This document shows, one piece after another, positions 59,803 to 64,000 of a stretch of 64,000 bases of DNA. This DNA is from Silurus meridionalis (Eukaryota; Chordata; Actinopteri; Siluriformes; Siluridae). The position numbers were made by a program, and so were the translations under genes. The first letter of the stretch is position 1; each line of letters begins with the position of its first letter. Location of the stretch: assembly GCF_014805685.1 (NCBI RefSeq), contig NC_060906.1, positions 16,526,164-16,590,163 of the forward strand. Reading direction: 5' to 3'. The notes below the pieces were generated by a model. It was not told the origin of the DNA. It saw only the letters and a list, made by a program, of their open reading frames with translations, and ran no database searches.

Positions 59803-60160
59803 TTTTACAAAAGAAGGAGGCCGTTGTGAACATGGAACGACACTTCGAGCTTCAAGAAACGGTCAGAAAAATGAAAGAAAAGAGATACAAGAAGGAGGAG
59901 TTCGGTGCCATACAGAGTTTTAGTATCCTATAAAGCAAGTGCATCGCATATGGTGGAGGTGGCTGGGTGTTGCTTTAGCTGTCATTTGTGAGAGTCATGT
60001 GAACCTGTGTCAAAGCTGCGTGGGAAAGCAGCCCTATGGACAAGTCATTAGGACTTTTTTTAAAGACATGAACACACTCGGTACCTCAACAGTCCTCACG
60101 CTGTACAGCAAGATATTTCCCTCAGAGTAATGTGAATAAAATGGATATGGAGTTATGCGT
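59803..60160 (+). CDS. Possible terminal coding exon of the unrecognised gene, with 3' UTR
   Basis: A strong acceptor ('CTCTCTCTTTCTTTTTCTGG...GATTCTTTCAG', ending 59,802) is followed by two bases completing a phase-1 codon and 43 further codons to TAA (59,931-59,933). The peptide is highly charged and helix-forming: LQKKEAVVNMERHFELQETV, RKMKEKRYKKEEF, then AIQSFSIL at the end. The last residues S-I-L fit a class-I PDZ ligand (Ser/Thr at -2, hydrophobic at 0). The 3' UTR reaches AATAAA at 60,135-60,140, so the transcript may end near 60,160. No good donor lies before the stop. The phase matches the donors at 34,664 and 50,099. I do not recognise the family. Confidence rests on splice and poly(A) logic plus composition, not on homology. 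Confidence 0.5.
60135..60140 (+). terminator. Polyadenylation signal AATAAA
   Basis: Canonical hexamer about 200 bases after the stop of the 59,803 exon, with T/G-rich sequence following. AATAAA is common in AT-rich DNA, so its weight depends on the exon. Confidence 0.35.
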
Positions 60161-60439
60161 CTGAATTATGTTTATTGCTAATTCTTTATCTTTTATTTGA
60201 AATTTTTTTGTAATGAATATATATTATTCAGAAGAAAAAAACTGTGAAAGTATAGGAAACATATATTTTTAACCCTGAGATTGAACTTTGACTACCAGTA
60301 TTATCTTCCAGTTGTTTAATATTTACAAGGTGTGACTGAGTTCTGAAATACACCCAAACACTTCATTTCAAGTCAAACCGTTAAATTAATCTGTATTTGA
60401 TGTTGGTGTATTATACTGTATTATTTTAATTGTTTGAGA

Positions 60440-60600
60440 CATTTACATTTATTCATTGCTTTCATACAATTTTTTTGTCCAACGCGACATACGGTTAAGG
60501 AATACAACAGGCGATTTATCATAAGATGACGCTAACAAGTGCACTCAAAATATCTTTTGTTCATCACAAACATTTTTGCATGAGATTGCGAGCTCAAATG
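60440..60600 (-). mobile_element. SINE/L2-type tail fragment, inverted
   Basis: 'ACATTTACATTTATTCATTG' and 'TTTTTTTGTCCAACGCGACA' are a worn reverse copy of the tail 'AAGTCGCTTTGGATAAAAGC' shared by several fish SINEs and L2 LINEs. No tRNA-like head is present. Confidence 0.5.
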
Positions 60601-60725
60601 TTCAGGTCTCCATTTATATTTTTCTTAAGTAATATGCAGAGAATGATAAAAGAATGTTGGCTCTGTCATTAGGTGATCACACGTTCGATTGATTGCATAC
60701 TCTCTCTCTCTTTCTACCCTATTAG

Positions 60726-60871
60726 CAACAGCAAGGATATCTACTGATTCACATCTCAAGTATGCAGAAGACGGCAGACCCAAGGGTGTTTTACTGCAGC
60801 AGCTAAAAAGATGCAATCAGTTAGCCCAGCGTGTCTCAGCAGGAGCACACATTAGCTCTTACCCTTGTTGA
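60726..60871 (+). CDS. Possible second alternative terminal exon
   Basis: An excellent acceptor tract ('ATACTCTCTCTCTCTTTCTA' then CCCTATTAG, ending 60,725) is followed by two bases of a split codon (phase 1) and 47 codons to TGA. The peptide (TARISTDSHLKYAEDGRPKG, then VLLQQLKRCNQLAQRVSAGA, ending HISSYPC) has protein-like composition and a likely amphipathic helix. It could be an alternative last exon to 59,803, as the phase is the same, or a chance frame. No poly(A) signal was identified close by and no family is recognised. Confidence 0.3.
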
Positions 60872-61344
60872 TTGGTAGCTGTTTGGTAGCGGCGTGAGCT
60901 GGCTGCTGGGTGGGATTTGGCAGGAGACCAAATTGTAGCAACGAGAAAAAACATGCAGAGCAAATGGAATTTAATCTCTGTCCTTTACCAGCTATAATCC
61001 GTATCTGAGCCAGATCTGAAATTTGAAAACCAGAAAGTCCATTGCAACACTGCTAAATGTATTAGCACCATTTGTTTTTATGTGCCATATGTTTTTAGTC
61101 AACATTCTCTTTCCTGTTGGTTTTACAGTGAAATAACACAAGCACCTGTCCTTAAATTCGTCTCTGTATGCCAGCACATGCTCTAATGTTTTCACACATG
61201 CACAAACTTCTGTCTTTGTCACTGCTGCCTGAACACAGCAGTGCTAATGACCAGGAAATAAAAAGAAAGAGATCGAATCAGTACATATTAAATGTATATA
61301 TTTTTGAGGGAAAAGGGAACAAGGGAAAGAACAACAAGGGAAAG

Positions 61345-61415
61345 AATATATATGTTTAAAAAGCACACAGAGTCTTATGGTCAGGTGTCCACAAACTTTT
61401 GTTCATGTTGTACAG
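61345..61415 (+). mobile_element. Solo 3' end of a Tc1-like element, subfamily A
   Basis: 'AAAAAGCACACAGAGTCTTA' and 'TGGTCAGGTGTCCACAAACT' then 'TTTGTTCATGTTGTAC' match the right ends of the A copies at 8.97 and 19.89 kb. Nothing else of the element remains. Confidence 0.65.
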
Positions 61416-61646
61416 AGAGGTGTGTGTGTTTGAGTGAATCATATGTTAGAAAAAAAAGTGCTAGATATATAGTGTGAAAAGGGTTAAGGAACTAGTCTGA
61501 GTCTGAATGACTTTTTGGTATTACATTACAGTACCTGTGTACAAGACTTGCCTATTGCTTATGTATAAATGTTTTCAGAACAATTAATGACTTTATGAAC
61601 CTTTCAATCAATGTCTAATTTTTGTCAGAAACAGTCTGCTCCTGTA

Positions 61647-61649
<3 letters not shown>

Positions 61650-61699
<50 letters not shown>
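61650..61699. repeat. (CA)n microsatellite
   Basis: A pure CA run. Confidence 0.95.
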
Positions 61700-61702
<3 letters not shown>

Positions 61703-62528
61703 CAGACAGACAGAGGCGGGCTTAAACATAAATACACAGTAATCACGTCTAATACTACACTTTGAGGCCATGATGGCATGAGCAAAGAACAATAGCGTGT
61801 TAATTACAGAGTGAATGAATGGCATACACGTGCCAGAAAACAGTAAAGAAAAAAAAAACAACAACAACATTTACAATTCATGATCAGGGAGATTCAAATC
61901 AATCCATTCGCATTTCAGTTGAAACACGTCCAGTAGAATAGTATTATTTATTATAGGTAATGGATTTGTTCATCAATGTTCACAAAACTGATGTTTGGTT
62001 GTTTAAGCAATTAATATTTAAAATGTGTTTCTACATTAATCAAAGGAATCAGGGCTTTTGGATGTAAGTTTTAGTAACAACGGAAAGATCACAAGTGAGT
62101 CGAGCGTGGACATGTTCAGAGTTAAAAGCGTCTCTGTCCAAGTCTGGCGTTAAGATGAAAGGAAGCGTATGCAGACTCTCTCACCCACTGACACACTTTC
62201 CTCCACATTACTTCAATTGCACTTGGTAAATGCCAGAAAAGTAAAGAAGCCTTCTGTCTACAGAGGCCAAAGCCAGCGAGGCAGACAGGGGATGTGTGGG
62301 TGCGGGTGATGTGATGTGTTGGGGGAAGGGTGTCCTTTTTGTTGGCTCTAATTCAACCATCATTTGCAGCTCCATTCACATCCAGATTGAGGCTCCGATC
62401 AGCCCCTCCTGCCATTCACATCCTCCTGCACATACCCTCTCAGCCCCAACCCCCACCAGCCTGCTCCTTCGCAATCAAAAGAAACAGGGGCACCGTGAAT
62501 GTCTGCATTATTCAGGGGGTGTTTAAGA

Positions 62529-62531
<3 letters not shown>

Positions 62532-62567
<36 letters not shown>
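62532..62567. repeat. (GT)n microsatellite followed by a GA-rich tail
   Basis: A GT run, then GAGAGAGTGAGAGAGAGAG. Confidence 0.95.
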
Positions 62568-62896
62568 AGAGAGTGAGAGAGAGAGATGGACATTTGTGTT
62601 TGATAGACAAAATATAATATATAGATTAAAGGTATAGATTCAATGGCCACGTGCCACTGAAGCAAGCTGGCTTATTAGTAGGAGAACCTCACCGTCTGTC
62701 ATAGAGTAAAGCCTACATGTGCCAAAACACACATTTGTCTGAGTATCATTGTGAGGACCTTCTATTAACATTATTACTTATTCAACTAATCAATGCTGTG
62801 CTTCATCAACATCTAATTCTGACCTCAGGAACCCAGAGGAATCCTTCTGGCCTTTCTTATACTCATACTTTAATAAAGCAAGACCAGCTAAATATA

Positions 62897-63065
<169 letters not shown>

Positions 63066-63579
63066 TTCAGGTTTTATTTTATTGAATTTAAACTTATACC
63101 CATCTAAATATTAAGCATCCGTTATATTCTACTTACAGAAAGAGAAAGAACCGATTGCAATCTTTCATACTCTGTGTCCGTGAAGAATGGAAATAAAAAA
63201 ACAGAAAAAAGTAAATCATAATGAACTGAAGGTTTTCTTACTTTTCAGACTTTCTTTTCTTTATATATTGATTACATGTGATCTCACACTTACTTTGCTA
63301 TTGCATGTATTTATTTATTCATTTATTAATTTTTCCTTTGATTAGCATATAGACATTTTTACAAATTAGTTAGCATATTGATATTTTTAAGTATGCAATA
63401 AATAGCATCAAGTAAACAATTAATTATTTTAACCCCAAATATCGGACAGCTTTCAAATTCACATTTCTCCTTTTGAGGACACGCATGCATGGCTGCTGAT
63501 GAACTTCTGAATATTTTATTGGCTTTACAACTGTAGATAAAAGGGAGGAATCTCTGAAGGTGCATTAGAAGAATTAATC

Positions 63580-63582
<3 letters not shown>

Positions 63583-63616
<34 letters not shown>

Positions 63617-63727
63617 GCACATCAGTAGAGAGAGTTCCCTGGTTACCAAAGCACAGATGAAAAGAACTGCACCCTGAGCCCCCAGGGTGTGTATGGAAGG
63701 GAGGTGGAAGTGTTTCCCAAGGTTGGG

Positions 63728-63788
<61 letters not shown>

Positions 63789-63912
63789 GGTAGGAGGGGC
63801 TGTGGATGTGCCTGTGGACTGTGATGTGATGGAGAGTAGTAGACTCAGAGTTCGAAGGGGATGAGGCAGCTTCACTTCTCCGGATCTCTTGCTAACTAGG
63901 GAGAAGTGGCAA

Positions 63913-63956
<44 letters not shown>
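63583..63956. repeat. Three microsatellites of alternating strand
   Basis: (CA)n at 63,583-63,614, (GT)n at 63,730-63,787 and (CA)n at 63,915-63,956. The middle run is complementary to both neighbours. Confidence 0.95.
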
Positions 63957-63958
<2 letters not shown>

Positions 63959-64000
63959 GAATAATGGTATTCATCGGGACTTCGCTCAAGTCTTTAATTA

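Noticed and set aside
61060..61090. 'TTAGCACCATTTG', the start of a miR-29-like word
   Set aside because: Only the first part of the mature sequence matches and no hairpin partner is present.
63525..63989. A 154-codon minus-strand open frame
   Set aside because: It is mostly Cys-Val and His-Thr strings from two CA/GT microsatellites joined by short unique stretches; no domain or splice logic.

Overview
The window looks like teleost nuclear DNA, probably an otophysan and possibly a catfish. The evidence is the very high density of (CA/TG)n microsatellites, many decayed Tc1/mariner copies of at least three subfamilies, hAT elements with 8-bp target-site duplications, tRNA-derived SINEs carrying the fish 'GAGCAAGGCCCTTAACC' block, and vertebrate-type splice signals. 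The species call is inference. There are no bacterial genes, no intact transposon genes, no rRNA genes and no standalone tRNA genes. Most long open frames are microsatellite translations or chance.

Read as a whole, the plus strand looks like the intron-dominated interior or 3' part of one long gene. The best coding exon is at 34,436-34,664 (ATG three bases into the exon, phase-1 donor). A second possible first exon is at 49,865-50,099 (Met-Gly-Asn start, also phase 1). A possible common terminal exon starts at 59,803, accepts phase 1, has a stop and a poly(A) signal, and ends in a class-I PDZ-ligand-like tail. Another phase-1 acceptor opens a 48-codon frame at 60,726. I do not recognise the protein and give it no name. 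Two sites, at 13,663/13,664 and 40,502/40,503, have a long AG-free pyrimidine-biased tract, then CAG, then directly GTAAGT. This is the arrangement of recursive splice sites known from very long vertebrate introns, and it fits the large-gene reading. A TATA/CCAAT promoter-like block near 0.9-1.15 kb is the only other promoter candidate.

Layout: 0-6.4 kb is Tc1 and hAT debris plus one promoter-like block. 6.4-13 kb is mostly unique, microsatellite-rich sequence with one Tc1 copy. 13-15.4 kb has a dispersed repeat, recursive-splice candidate 1, two Tc1 copies and two (TA)n tracts. 17.3-18.5 kb is a hAT-derived patch. 19.1-22.4 kb holds a Tc1 copy, a 17-bp minisatellite, and a ~426-bp segment copied 2.5 kb downstream into a second Tc1 copy. 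23.7-27.2 kb has more Tc1 pieces, including an opposed pair and an internally deleted derivative. 29.2-29.86 kb is a 37-bp minisatellite of about 18 units. 33-36.7 kb is the exon-bearing region with a 0.8-kb dispersed repeat. 37.4-38 kb is a Tc1 copy split by a SINE. 39.2-39.9 kb is a degenerate tandem repeat. 41.5-43.1 kb is a hAT element with a BED-finger relic followed by two SINEs. 46-48 kb has a SINE, a Tc1 copy and a hAT element. 48-64 kb is mainly unique intron-like sequence with the later exon candidates and long microsatellites.
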